From Thermoplasmatales archaeon UBA509 (lineage in GTDB: Archaea; Thermoplasmatota; Thermoplasmata; Thermoplasmatales; Thermoplasmataceae): 17,184 nt of DNA. The notes below the pieces were generated by a model that saw nothing but the letters and a program-made list of their open reading frames with translations, was not told where the DNA came from and did no database searches. The stretch lies in the NCBI GenBank assembly GCA_002498845.1, contig DAJC01000014.1, positions 3,201 through 20,384 on the forward strand, read 5' to 3'. Positions 1 to 6,817 of this stretch are shown here, one piece after another. Made by a program: the position numbers and the translations under genes. Position 1 is the stretch's first letter, and every line of letters begins with the position of its first letter.

Positions 1-223
1 GATAGGGGAGGAGGTCACGAAACACTGTAGCCGCACATAACTGGATGACCGGTTGATTGCAAGATGCCGGAAAATATTTAAGCAAGCTAGGGCCGAAATG
101 CAGGGTGCAGAAATGTATTCCAGGGCGATCTTCGTGGTGAGCTGATTCTGGAGAGAATGCCTTGCGGGATTTTTCAATATCCTGGCATGTAATGGAGTCA
201 TGGTGGCTGACGCAAAGGATCAT
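1..223 (-). CDS. Possible partial ORF running off the left edge
   Basis: On the minus strand, a frame from an ATG at 223 stays open for 74 codons to the window edge, and it is also open upstream of that ATG until a TAG near 307. The predicted start reads MILCVSHHDS and includes several His and Cys residues. I recognise no family. Arginine codons here are mostly CGC/CGT and proline is often CCC/CCT, unlike the AGG/AGA-rich genes to the right. No Shine-Dalgarno or TATA element stands out before the ATG. It could be the 5' end of a foreign or decayed gene, or a chance open frame in otherwise non-coding DNA. I lean only slightly towards it being real. Confidence 0.2.
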   Translation of the reverse strand, partial: MILCVSHHDSITCQDIEKSRKAFSPESAHHEDRPGIHFCTLHFGPSLLKYFPASCNQPVIQLCAATVFRDLLPY

Positions 224-336
224 TGGCTCTTCGCCAGCCCGGAACACATGGCGAGCAGCATGAGCCAGAGCGGGATGTGATCTGGCATATCGGCCTGAAC
301 AACCCTACCATGGGAAGAAAAGAGTTGCCATGGCAT
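224..336. other. Stretch without a recognisable gene
   Basis: Between the possible edge ORF and the stop of the nucleotidyltransferase I see no convincing gene, RNA or repeat. A 60-codon minus-strand frame (198-380) exists, but it runs into the 3' end of the nucleotidyltransferase and has low-complexity Cys/Ser/Arg/Pro content, as expected of a chance frame. Together with 1-223 this may be a decayed region. Confidence 0.3.
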
Positions 337-1275
337 TCAAATTGTAATGAGTTCAAGGCGAGTATTTGATCTTGGTTCAAGTGTCAGGGTACCCTTGAAT
401 GGAATGATGTCCTGGGAAACGAATTTTCTGGAAGCGTCATGGACTGCAAGCCCCATGCCATCAATTATCCTTATAATGGCACCTTCAGGGGCCTCAAGGG
501 TCACCTTCTCGTCTGCCTTTACGAAATATTCACTGAGTGTTCTTTCTCCCGTAGAAAACAGTTCCTTCCTGTATCCCCATGGTTCATCATCCCTGTCTGC
601 GTAGTCCTTCCGGATCTGGTCAAGGTCCTTTTCACTGTCTATTCCAAGCCACATAGTTTCCTCAGTAAAGGCCCCGGCGAGCTTGTCGGTCGCCAGCATG
701 GGGAAGACTGTTGTTTCCACATCCCGATCCATGTAATCCCTGGAAAAATAAGAAAAGGCTTTCTTTTTTATGTAATAGATGCCGGCGTTGATGAAATGGT
801 CAAGGTATGGTTTTTCTCTGAATGTTGTGATCTGATCCCCAAGGGTGTCAACGATCCCAAATGGGCTGTGCATCCTGACTACAAACATCACAATGCCATA
901 GTTAGATGCCTGCGAGAAATTGACAAACCTCTTGAAGTTGAGGTCCGTCACAGTATCCCCATTCCTCAGCAGAATGTCCTCATCAGATCTCTCTTTCAGC
1001 AGGTTTCTCAGTGAAAAGAGAGTGCCCAGCGGCTTGTCCTCCCGGAGATAGTGAAACCTGATCCCCATGTGCTCAGAACCGTACATTTCCTCAATCTTCT
1101 CCCCCCGGTAGCCGGAAAGGACATACAGATCCTTTATGCCAATGTTGGCAAAATCAAAAATCTGCCTGTCCATTATTGTGTAGTTCTCCCGTATCTGTAC
1201 AAGTGCTTTCGGTATCTCATCGGTTATGGGCTTCAGCCTCTTGCCATAACCTCCCGCCAGTATGGCGCCAATCAT
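337..1275 (-). CDS. Sugar-phosphate nucleotidyltransferase with C-terminal extension
   Basis: This 312-residue protein has the nucleotidyltransferase fold that joins an NTP and a sugar 1-phosphate to form an NDP-sugar. Visible motifs are the N-terminal glycine-rich NTP loop LAGGYGKRLKPIT with Lys23 (residues 6-23), LGT (83-85), NGD (105-107, where the metal-binding Asp normally sits), EKP (154-156), NAG (163-165) and a GIDSEKDL segment (211-218) matching the family's w-DigtpedL. The NTP_transferase domain fills about residues 1-230. Residues 245-312 form a beta-rich tail that could be a cupin-like or beta-helical end domain; I cannot assign it. The substrate (glucose-, mannose- or other sugar-1-P) is not evident. 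The ATG at 1275 is supported by a TATA-like box centred about 23 nt upstream, implying a leaderless mRNA. Its likely role is in glycan or glycolipid precursor synthesis. Confidence 0.9.
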   Translation of the reverse strand: MIGAILAGGYGKRLKPITDEIPKALVQIRENYTIMDRQIFDFANIGIKDLYVLSGYRGEKIEEMYGSEHMGIRFHYLREDKPLGTLFSLRNLLKERSDEDILLRNGDTVTDLNFKRFVNFSQASNYGIVMFVVRMHSPFGIVDTLGDQITTFREKPYLDHFINAGIYYIKKKAFSYFSRDYMDRDVETTVFPMLATDKLAGAFTEETMWLGIDSEKDLDQIRKDYADRDDEPWGYRKELFSTGERTLSEYFVKADEKVTLEAPEGAIIRIIDGMGLAVHDASRKFVSQDIIPFKGTLTLEPRSNTRLELITI

Positions 1276-1292
1276 GTTATGGTAATATCGCA

Positions 1293-1304
1293 GGTATTTT
1301 TAAC
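1293..1304 (-). promoter_or_regulatory. TATA-like box for the nucleotidyltransferase gene
   Basis: Read on the minus strand this is GTTAAAAATACC, centred about 23 nt before the ATG at 1275. That spacing fits an archaeal box A driving a leaderless transcript. The assignment is by position and composition only. Confidence 0.45.
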
Positions 1305-1344
1305 ATCTGTGAGCGGAGTCCTCCCTTTCATAAATGAGTCTACT

Positions 1345-1385
1345 AAAACAGGCCTTGTGTTATTGCATCTATCCTCGCCTGTTTT
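1345..1385 (-). terminator. 9-bp inverted repeat with T-tract, candidate terminator
   Basis: AAAACAGGC (1345-1353) and GCCTGTTTT (1377-1385) are perfect reverse complements around a 23-nt spacer. Read on the minus strand, the hairpin ends in TTTT and lies about 110-150 nt beyond the stop of the UPF0173 gene, in the gap before the nucleotidyltransferase. It could end the UPF0173 transcript. Because the arms are symmetric it would look the same on either strand. An operator is an alternative, but the distance from the start at 1275 makes this less likely. Confidence 0.4.
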
Positions 1386-1494
1386 GGCTGGCTTCCGGAA
1401 AGGATTGATGTGGGATGCCTGAATATGATTTCCAGGAGCCTCTTGCCCATCCGTTCAGTTGTATGGGGCCACCATCAAGCGGCTTTGGTCCAGA

Positions 1495-2157
1495 TCACGG
1501 GATCTGGAACACATCGCCTGGCTTGAGTATCTTCACCTGTGTCACATTTCCGGCAAGTTTTCTGAACTCCTCAGGGTCGGAATCTATTCCGGGAAATGTA
1601 CCGTAATGCATGGGTATGGTGTACTTCGCCTTGATCAATCCGGCTGCCACTGCGGCTTCTCTTGGACCCATTGTGTAGAATCCTCCAGTTGGCAGAAGGG
1701 CAACATCGGGCTTGTAAAGCTCCCCGATATATTTCATATCACCGAAAAGAGCAGTGTCTCCGGCATGGTATATTGTCTTCCCATCGCCGGTTACCACAAA
1801 TCCTGATTCATTCCCGCTGTGGACGGCAGCAGTAAGGCCGATGGAAACCTCCCCAAAGCGGGTCTGGCTTCCCTTGTTCATCCCAATGAAGTGATCCTCA
1901 CCGAGTTCATCCTTTTCTCCCCCCTGTGACAGCTCAAACATTCCAACGATCTTTGCGCCGGTTCTCCTTGATATGGCATAGGCATCGCCCACGTGGTCAA
2001 AATGCGTGTGCGTCACCAGCACATAGTCAATATTGTTCAGATCACTTTCCTTCATTGCTGCCCTGGGATTATTTGTCAGGAAGGGGTCAATCACCATTCT
2101 TGTCTTGCTGAATTCCACCAGCCATGCGGCATGTCCGAGCCATTGCAACTTTACCAT
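1495..2157 (-). CDS. UPF0173-type metal-dependent hydrolase (metallo-beta-lactamase fold)
   Basis: With the start at 2157 the protein has 220 residues, the usual family length, and begins MVKLQWLGHAAW, matching the standard UPF0173 N-terminus. The metal-binding signature THTHFDHVGD (residues 49-58) supplies His50, His52, Asp54 and His55. Further ligands are likely in the AAVHSG segment, the HAGDT segment and the C-terminal MHYGTFPG segment. It is a predicted cytosolic hydrolase of unknown substrate. Longer in-frame starts exist at 2208 (M of MRTLKDF) and 2256. The 2208 start has a TATA-like CTTAAACG about 25 nt upstream, and the 2157 start has TTTTTTAG about 27 nt upstream, so the promoter evidence does not settle the choice. 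I prefer 2157 on family alignment. The gene diverges from the DtxR-like gene at 2269. Confidence 0.88.
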   Translation of the reverse strand: MVKLQWLGHAAWLVEFSKTRMVIDPFLTNNPRAAMKESDLNNIDYVLVTHTHFDHVGDAYAISRRTGAKIVGMFELSQGGEKDELGEDHFIGMNKGSQTRFGEVSIGLTAAVHSGNESGFVVTGDGKTIYHAGDTALFGDMKYIGELYKPDVALLPTGGFYTMGPREAAVAAGLIKAKYTIPMHYGTFPGIDSDPEEFRKLAGNVTQVKILKPGDVFQIP

Positions 2158-2220
2158 GTTTATCGGGTGAACATGTGTTCTTTCTAAAAAATCCTTTAGT
2201 GTCCTCATGCGTATAAACGA

Positions 2221-2250
2221 TTTAACAACGTTTAAGTACATTAAAGAAAT
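2221..2250. promoter_or_regulatory. Divergent promoter region between hydrolase and DtxR-like genes
   Basis: This AT-rich stretch contains cgtttaag (2229-2236), which on the minus strand is a TATA-like box about 25 nt from a possible hydrolase start at 2208. It also contains cattaaag (2240-2247), about 25 nt before the ATG at 2269 on the plus strand. Both could give leaderless transcripts. A DtxR-type repressor could bind here and control its own operon, but I see no clear long palindrome. Confidence 0.35.
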
Positions 2251-2268
2251 TAGCATGAGACTAATAAT

Positions 2269-2679
2269 ATGTTAAACACAATAACACTTACACGCAAGGA
2301 AAGAGACTGCCTGGTTCTAATCGGGGACAATGCAGCCTCAGATTTCCCCCTCAGGCTGGTTGAAGTTGCAAACAGCCTCGGGATCAAGTCCCCCACTGCA
2401 CTGAATCTGGTGAAGAGGCTGGTGTCAAAGGGGATGCTTCTGAGGGAGCACGGAATGCTGGTGCTTTCAGCAGAAGGGAAGGAGGAATACGCAAGAATAA
2501 TTGAATCACACCGTGTAATTGAAACACTGATGACAAGGAACGGTGTGGATCTTGATGATGCATGCAGGCTTTCATGCAACCTGGACTTCATCATCGATGA
2601 AACAGCAGTGAATTCAATCTTCAACCAGCTTGGAAAGCCGAAATCATGTCCGCACGGCAAGAAGATTGAGGTGGTCTGA
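2269..2679 (+). CDS. DtxR/MntR-like metal-dependent transcriptional regulator
   Basis: The 136 residues show an N-terminal winged helix-turn-helix (about 5-70, including an SPTALNLVKRLVSKG recognition-helix region) and a dimerisation domain typical of DtxR/MntR. Its signs are HRVIE (81-85), the DDACRL segment (96-101) and the C-terminal CPHGKKI (127-133). The SH3-like third domain of DtxR is absent, as in MntR-type members. In DtxR the sequence after the conserved Cys reads C-x-x-E-H. Here the matching residues are Cys99, Ser102 and Cys103, and the His normally four residues before the Cys appears to be Leu, so metal selectivity may differ or be lost. The stop codon is directly followed by the transporter ATG at 2680, so the two are surely co-transcribed. 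The likely role is to repress or activate this metal-transport operon. Confidence 0.87.
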   Translation: MLNTITLTRKERDCLVLIGDNAASDFPLRLVEVANSLGIKSPTALNLVKRLVSKGMLLREHGMLVLSAEGKEEYARIIESHRVIETLMTRNGVDLDDACRLSCNLDFIIDETAVNSIFNQLGKPKSCPHGKKIEVV

Positions 2680-3669
2680 ATGTATATAAATCTCTGGAAT
2701 CCTGAATATGACGGCCTCATATCTGCCCTGATCATATCATATCTCCTTGGCATAGTTCATGGTATAACTCCGGATGAACACACATGGCCAATAACATTCT
2801 CATATTCCGTTGGAAGCTACAGCACAAGGGGAGGATTCAAGGCGGGCGCCATGTTCTCGACTGGCTTCACCGTTCAGCGTGCACTTCTCTCACAGATCGC
2901 ATATTTCGCCCTTGCAGGGATATTCATGACAGCAATGGCTTTCGGCCTCACTTACATACTTGTGGGAGTTGCCATGGCGGCAGCAGGTATCTATATAGCA
3001 ACAAGGGGAAGGTACGCGCACTTCCACCTCATCGAGAACTATCTGGGAAAGGCGTTTCACCTGCATCCGCACGAGGAGGAGCAGAACAGGGAGGAACTGG
3101 ATCACACCGCAAATCCCATAATACACGATCTGAAGCCCGTTCCCCTCAAGCTGGCTTTTGTGCATGGGCTGATTGCAGGGTTTGGATTCGGGGCATTTGC
3201 TTTGATAATTTATACAATACTGGCACCTTCAATGCCATCCCCATGGGTGGGGTTTGCACCCGGCCTGCTATTCGGCCTTGGAACAATGACAATGCAGATA
3301 CTTTTCGGCATGGGGTTTGGAAAGTGGATGCAATCCAAAAAGAAACTCTCACTGCTGGGGATACAGTATGTTGCCAGGAACATAAGCCGCTACGTCCTGA
3401 CATACGGCGGCTATGCTTTCATTGTGGCCGGGGCGGCAATCCTTGCTTTTCCAGAACTTCTTGACTATGGCATTAGCACCGGCATACACGTCCATAACCT
3501 TGATAACCTGGGAATTGGCTTCTTCATAGTGATCTTCGCCGTTGTCATAATTGGTGCGGTTGGGTATGTCCGGTCAATGAAGAATGCCACAAGGCTTTAC
3601 AAAGTGGTGCCACCATCTCAGCCAGATGAAAGGGACGTGAGCCAGATCAGCGGGCACCCCAACCAGTAG
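2680..3669 (+). CDS. His-rich NicO/UreH-like metal transporter, integral membrane
   Basis: This 329-residue protein has about six to seven hydrophobic helices. Helix 1 carries HGITPDEHTWP (residues 27-37), which resembles the H-x-x-x-P-D-H metal-selectivity motif of NicO/UreH/RcnA-type nickel-cobalt transporters. A second HG motif, FVHGLIAGFGFGAF, lies at about 160-173. Between them is a hydrophilic loop rich in His and Glu (H114, H116, H127, H129, H131, H142, H149), as in RcnA and HoxN relatives, which suggests metal capture. The ATG follows the regulator's TGA with no gap, so translation is probably coupled. A metal substrate is supported by both motif and regulator, but which metal (Ni, Co, Mn, Fe) and which direction are unknown. 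A TauE/SafE-type exporter is a less likely alternative. Confidence 0.75.
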   Translation: MYINLWNPEYDGLISALIISYLLGIVHGITPDEHTWPITFSYSVGSYSTRGGFKAGAMFSTGFTVQRALLSQIAYFALAGIFMTAMAFGLTYILVGVAMAAAGIYIATRGRYAHFHLIENYLGKAFHLHPHEEEQNREELDHTANPIIHDLKPVPLKLAFVHGLIAGFGFGAFALIIYTILAPSMPSPWVGFAPGLLFGLGTMTMQILFGMGFGKWMQSKKKLSLLGIQYVARNISRYVLTYGGYAFIVAGAAILAFPELLDYGISTGIHVHNLDNLGIGFFIVIFAVVIIGAVGYVRSMKNATRLYKVVPPSQPDERDVSQISGHPNQ

Positions 3670-3673
3670 GTGC

Positions 3674-5254
3674 ATGGTGATGTCTGGAAGTTTATCAGAA
3701 ACCAAACCGGGGCATGCCAACAGGCTTAGAAAGGGAACAGTGGGAACATGGGGGGCAATCGCAGAGGAAATAGCTGCAATGGCTCCAGCGTGTGATACCG
3801 TCGCGTTCATGACGTCGGCTGCTGCATTTGCCTTCGTCCTCACCCCGCTTTCTTTCCTCATCGCCACTCTGACAATGTTCCTTGAGGTCAATACCCTTTA
3901 CCACCTTTCCAGGAGGCATGCCAGTGCCGGAGGGTATTATGGCTATATTTCCACTGCATTCGGTCCCCGTCCTGCAATTGTCTCTGGATTGCTGTATGTC
4001 ATGTACCAGATCGCAAGCACTGCAGCAATACCCGTATATGTTGCAGGGGTTGTGCTTCCCGGGGTCCTTGAATATTTCTTCAAAATCAGCCTGCCTGCAT
4101 GGGTCTGGATACCGTTCATACTTCTTTTCATCGTATTACCCATAGGCCTGGCAATTCTTGGAATCAGGCCACAGATGAAGTATGTGAGAATTGCGGCATT
4201 CTTTGAGGTGGCTTTCCTTGCAGTTCTTTCTGCCATAATTATCTTCAAGGCCCATGACAACACCCTGGCAGTGTTCAATCCGGGTGCCTGGCCCTCCTAT
4301 TCCGGGAATTTCTCATCGGTTGGTGGGCCTGCAGCAGGAGTGGGGCTGGGGATGATTTTCGGGTTAACAAGCTTCATAGGATACGGCGGATCGGCGCCTC
4401 TGGGCGAGGAGGTGAAGAGCAGCAGGAACATTACAAAATCACTTGTCTACGGCCTCCTGATCGTAGGAATAGTTCTCACTGAGGTTGCCTACGCCATGAC
4501 AGTTGGCTGGGGAGTCTCGCTCATGACATCCTTTGCAGCCAGCAACATTCCTGGGATAATCGTGGCAACCCTGTATACCGGCATAGCTGGAGGGCTCATG
4601 CTGGCAATGGTGGCGTTCAACTCAGCATTTTCGGATTCGGTTGCAATGCAGTCCAATGCGGGCAGGGTATATTTTGCCATGGCAAGGGATGGAATAATCC
4701 CGAAATTCTTTGCACACATAAGCAGGCGGTGGGTAACGCCGAGCAAAGCACTTGCTCTTATAGGGACATTTTCAAGCGTGGGTTCCCTGGCAGCTGCGTT
4801 CCTGATTGCCTACTCAATTGGAATATCGCCCATCAGGCTTATATCGGGAGCGGCAACTGGAATATATGTGACAAAAGCCCTGTCAGACACGTTTGATCTG
4901 CTGACGACAATAGCACTGGTTGGGCTCATAATAACTCACATCCTGCTGAACACATCTGTCATAACACTTTTCAGGCGCCTGAAGGAAGTTCACAAGAGGC
5001 GCCTTCACAAGATCATACATCCAATTGAGCATTATGTGCTGCCACTCATTGCAACAGCAATATTCATTTTCGTGCTGTACGAAAGTGTCTGGCCTCCGGT
5101 CTTCCCGGTGACAGAGGCAGTAATAGTGGCAGCCGTGTATCTGGCGTTCGCAATGTCATACGCAGTTCTCCTGAAAATAAGAAGGCCTGATCTGGTCAAA
5201 AGGGCAGGAAAAACAGTGAACATAGTGGAGGAAGAGAAACTTGCAGAACAGTGA
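3674..5254 (+). CDS. APC-superfamily amino acid permease
   Basis: This 526-residue protein has about 12 transmembrane helices. It shows APC hallmarks: a glycine-rich first helix region following GTVGTWGAIAEE, a SAGGYYGYIS segment (84-93), and a broken helix 6 with FIGYGGSAPLGEEVK (234-248) followed by SSRNITKSLVYG, equivalent to the E-x-x-x-P-x-R-x-I-P motif of the family. It likely imports amino acids or small organic cations with protons, which is attractive at low external pH; the substrate cannot be told. It starts 4 nt after the transporter stop. An in-frame ATG at 3680 has AGGTG (3668-3672) at a better spacing and may be the true start. Its 3' end overlaps the next small gene if that one uses its TTG start. 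Confidence 0.88.
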   Translation: MVMSGSLSETKPGHANRLRKGTVGTWGAIAEEIAAMAPACDTVAFMTSAAAFAFVLTPLSFLIATLTMFLEVNTLYHLSRRHASAGGYYGYISTAFGPRPAIVSGLLYVMYQIASTAAIPVYVAGVVLPGVLEYFFKISLPAWVWIPFILLFIVLPIGLAILGIRPQMKYVRIAAFFEVAFLAVLSAIIIFKAHDNTLAVFNPGAWPSYSGNFSSVGGPAAGVGLGMIFGLTSFIGYGGSAPLGEEVKSSRNITKSLVYGLLIVGIVLTEVAYAMTVGWGVSLMTSFAASNIPGIIVATLYTGIAGGLMLAMVAFNSAFSDSVAMQSNAGRVYFAMARDGIIPKFFAHISRRWVTPSKALALIGTFSSVGSLAAAFLIAYSIGISPIRLISGAATGIYVTKALSDTFDLLTTIALVGLIITHILLNTSVITLFRRLKEVHKRRLHKIIHPIEHYVLPLIATAIFIFVLYESVWPPVFPVTEAVIVAAVYLAFAMSYAVLLKIRRPDLVKRAGKTVNIVEEEKLAEQ

Positions 5255-5522
5255 TGATCCTGTAATCATGGATCTGGCATTCATGAATGATATTAAGGGC
5301 CGGCTGTTTCTCTACCATGACAGGCTGGTCTTCCAGTCAAGGAAAATGGATAAGGTTTTCCCCATAGCCAGCATAAGGAAACTTGCCTACGAAAAGAAGA
5401 CATTTGTGACATCTACACTCTTTGTTAACGATGTACCAATCACGGTGTGCAGAGCGCATATCTGGGCAGCAAGAATGGTTGATCTGGGACTCAGGTGCAA
5501 TGTGGATGGGAGGATCAGTTAA
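5241..5522 (+). CDS. Small conserved-looking protein, possible PH/GRAM-like fold
   Basis: The frame encodes up to 93 residues from a TTG at 5241 that overlaps the permease by 14 nt. A GGAGG at 5227-5231 precedes it but also codes for Glu residues. An ATG at 5268 gives 84 residues and avoids the overlap. The pattern of a short G-x-L-F-L segment, D-R-L-V-F, then K-V-F-P-I-A-S-I-R-K-L resembles the first strands of bacterial PH or GRAM-like domains. That is my inference from hydropathy and pattern, not a firm family match. It has no membrane helix. Position directly behind the permease suggests a cytosolic accessory role or simple co-transcription. Confidence 0.6.
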   Translation: MQNSDDPVIMDLAFMNDIKGRLFLYHDRLVFQSRKMDKVFPIASIRKLAYEKKTFVTSTLFVNDVPITVCRAHIWAARMVDLGLRCNVDGRIS

Positions 5523-5532
5523 TTCTATATGT
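5522..5532 (+). promoter_or_regulatory. TATA-like box for the ABM-fold gene
   Basis: ATTCTATATGT lies about 25 nt before the ATG at 5552, immediately after the preceding gene's stop. The spacing fits a leaderless transcript and supports 5552 over the longer start at 5495. Confidence 0.4.
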
Positions 5533-5551
5533 CTCAAGAACCTTTCAAATT

Positions 5552-5845
5552 ATGATAAATGTTGGTTTTTTCTATTCAGTCGTAAGTGGCAGGGAACAGG
5601 AGTTCGAGGAAACATTCAAAGGTGTCATAAAGTTTCTAATGGAGAACGACACAGGAATAAGGGACGCCAGGCTCTACAGGGATGTTTCGGCTCCAGGGGA
5701 ATACATGATATTCAGCGAATGGGACAGTGTTGATTCTTTCAGGAAGTTCATTGAAAGCAGGCCGTTCAAGGAAACAACGGAACAGGGCAAGAGCATCCTC
5801 AGGGGAAAGCCCAGGCATATAATTCTCAGGGCGGAGGAACCCTGA
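5552..5845 (+). CDS. ABM-domain protein (antibiotic biosynthesis monooxygenase-like)
   Basis: From the ATG at 5552 this gives 97 residues starting MINVGFFYSVVSG, the usual size of a single ABM/HmoA-type ferredoxin-like domain. Family features are the N-terminal strand, the helix GREQEFEETFKGVIKF, the strand EYMIFSEWDS with the conserved Trp, and the helix DSFRKFIES. Some relatives degrade heme or oxidise small aromatics; others have no known activity. I see no His suited as a heme ligand, so heme breakdown is not supported. An extended frame back to 5495 would overlap the previous gene and lacks family similarity. The stop codon abuts that of cydB on the opposite strand. Confidence 0.8.
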   Translation: MINVGFFYSVVSGREQEFEETFKGVIKFLMENDTGIRDARLYRDVSAPGEYMIFSEWDSVDSFRKFIESRPFKETTEQGKSILRGKPRHIILRAEEP

Positions 5846-6817
5846 TCAGTCTGCTGATTCCGGCTGTTGAACCCGGTTTCGCTCTTCCTTCCTGAAAGCA
5901 ACATCGAAATACATCAGTGTCAGGAGCAGGAGTATTACGCCGCCTATGATCGTTGTGTAGAAAACCTGCGTCTGCATTGCATTGTTGTTCAGCAGGCTCA
6001 ATAGGTTCAGGGATTTCCCCATGAGGTCTGGATATTGCGAATATGCCAGGAAAAATACCGAAACAGCCAGCAAACCCTGAAAAACAATCTTGTTCTGCAC
6101 AATGGCCCTGGTCTTGCCGGAGAGCCACAGCACCGGCACAAGAATGGTAAGTATGACAGGCACCGCAAGGACGTAGGGATTATTCAGGTTCCCCAGATAA
6201 ACAAAGGAGACTCCAGCAATTACCATTCCAGCCATTACAACCAAAGGGGGCAGATAAAGCTTCACATCCAGTCCATAGAATATTGAGGCGAAACCAAAAA
6301 GGAGGATTGCAGAGCCCATTATGAAACCGTCATCTGGAAGAAAAGACGCGAAGGCAGAAAGGCTGAACGTCATCCTGGAGTAATCTATGCCCCTGCCGCT
6401 GATGAATGCCGTGTAGATAACCAGTACCATTGCTCCCAGGACAAATGTTATGATGGCATAGATACTGTAGAGGAATCTGCGGTTGATCTTCCGGTTTTTC
6501 CATATGTACTCAGCAGATATTATGGACGCGTTCCTCAAAACATACAGAATGAGGAATAACAGGATGTAACTGATGAATGAATACGCAATCAGCGGCAGCG
6601 CCGACGGGATAAGGGCTTCAAGATTTACCACGTAGAATACAAAGAATGTTCCTGTAACTTCCCATATTGGGACGAGGTACCTGAAAACCTTTTGCTCGCT
6701 CTCCCTGTATTTGAACAGAATTGCTGATGCTGCCATGAGCTCCGTGGACAGGATTGCAAAGAGCATTGCAAAAATTGCCAGGTTGAGCCCTACTTCGGGA
6801 TGAATGATCTGTACCAT
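5846..6817 (-). CDS. cydB: Cytochrome bd-type oxidase subunit II, divergent
   Basis: This 323-residue polytopic membrane protein has about eight to nine helices and is encoded directly behind cydA with a 28-nt overlap, which is what identifies it. It is the structural partner of the heme-carrying subunit I in a quinol:O2 oxidoreductase. The canonical subunit II landmarks are strongly altered. The usual GFDLG in helix 1 is replaced by LSTELMAAS (23-31). A PIWEVTGTFF segment (50-59) stands where bacterial proteins have P-x-W-D-G-N-Q-V-W. An LRNASIIS-x-EY segment (94-103) stands where they have LRG-x-x-FEFR. The tail is hydrophilic. The stop palindrome TGATCA is shared with the convergent ABM gene. 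With no separate promoter visible, expression depends on the cydA promoter. Confidence 0.82.
   Translation of the reverse strand: MVQIIHPEVGLNLAIFAMLFAILSTELMAASAILFKYRESEQKVFRYLVPIWEVTGTFFVFYVVNLEALIPSALPLIAYSFISYILLFLILYVLRNASIISAEYIWKNRKINRRFLYSIYAIITFVLGAMVLVIYTAFISGRGIDYSRMTFSLSAFASFLPDDGFIMGSAILLFGFASIFYGLDVKLYLPPLVVMAGMVIAGVSFVYLGNLNNPYVLAVPVILTILVPVLWLSGKTRAIVQNKIVFQGLLAVSVFFLAYSQYPDLMGKSLNLLSLLNNNAMQTQVFYTTIIGGVILLLLTLMYFDVAFRKEERNRVQQPESAD

Noticed and set aside
198..380. 60-codon minus-strand frame at the left edge
   Set aside because: It overlaps the 3' end of the nucleotidyltransferase on the same strand, has odd Cys/Ser/Arg/Pro content and no ribosome binding site.
439..1014. 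191-codon plus-strand frame opposite the nucleotidyltransferase
   Set aside because: The antisense protein shows clear nucleotidyltransferase motifs through the whole span; the plus-strand product has none.
2250..2753. 167-codon minus-strand frame over the DtxR-like gene
   Set aside because: The plus strand encodes a recognisable DtxR-type protein with its CPHG end; the minus-strand product is Ser-rich and unrecognised.
2784..3464. 226-codon plus-strand frame inside the transporter
   Set aside because: It is an out-of-frame shadow of a transporter with clear membrane helices and HG motifs.
5495..5551. N-terminal extension of the ABM-fold gene
   Set aside because: It overlaps the previous gene, lacks similarity to the family, and the TATA-like box supports the ATG at 5552.
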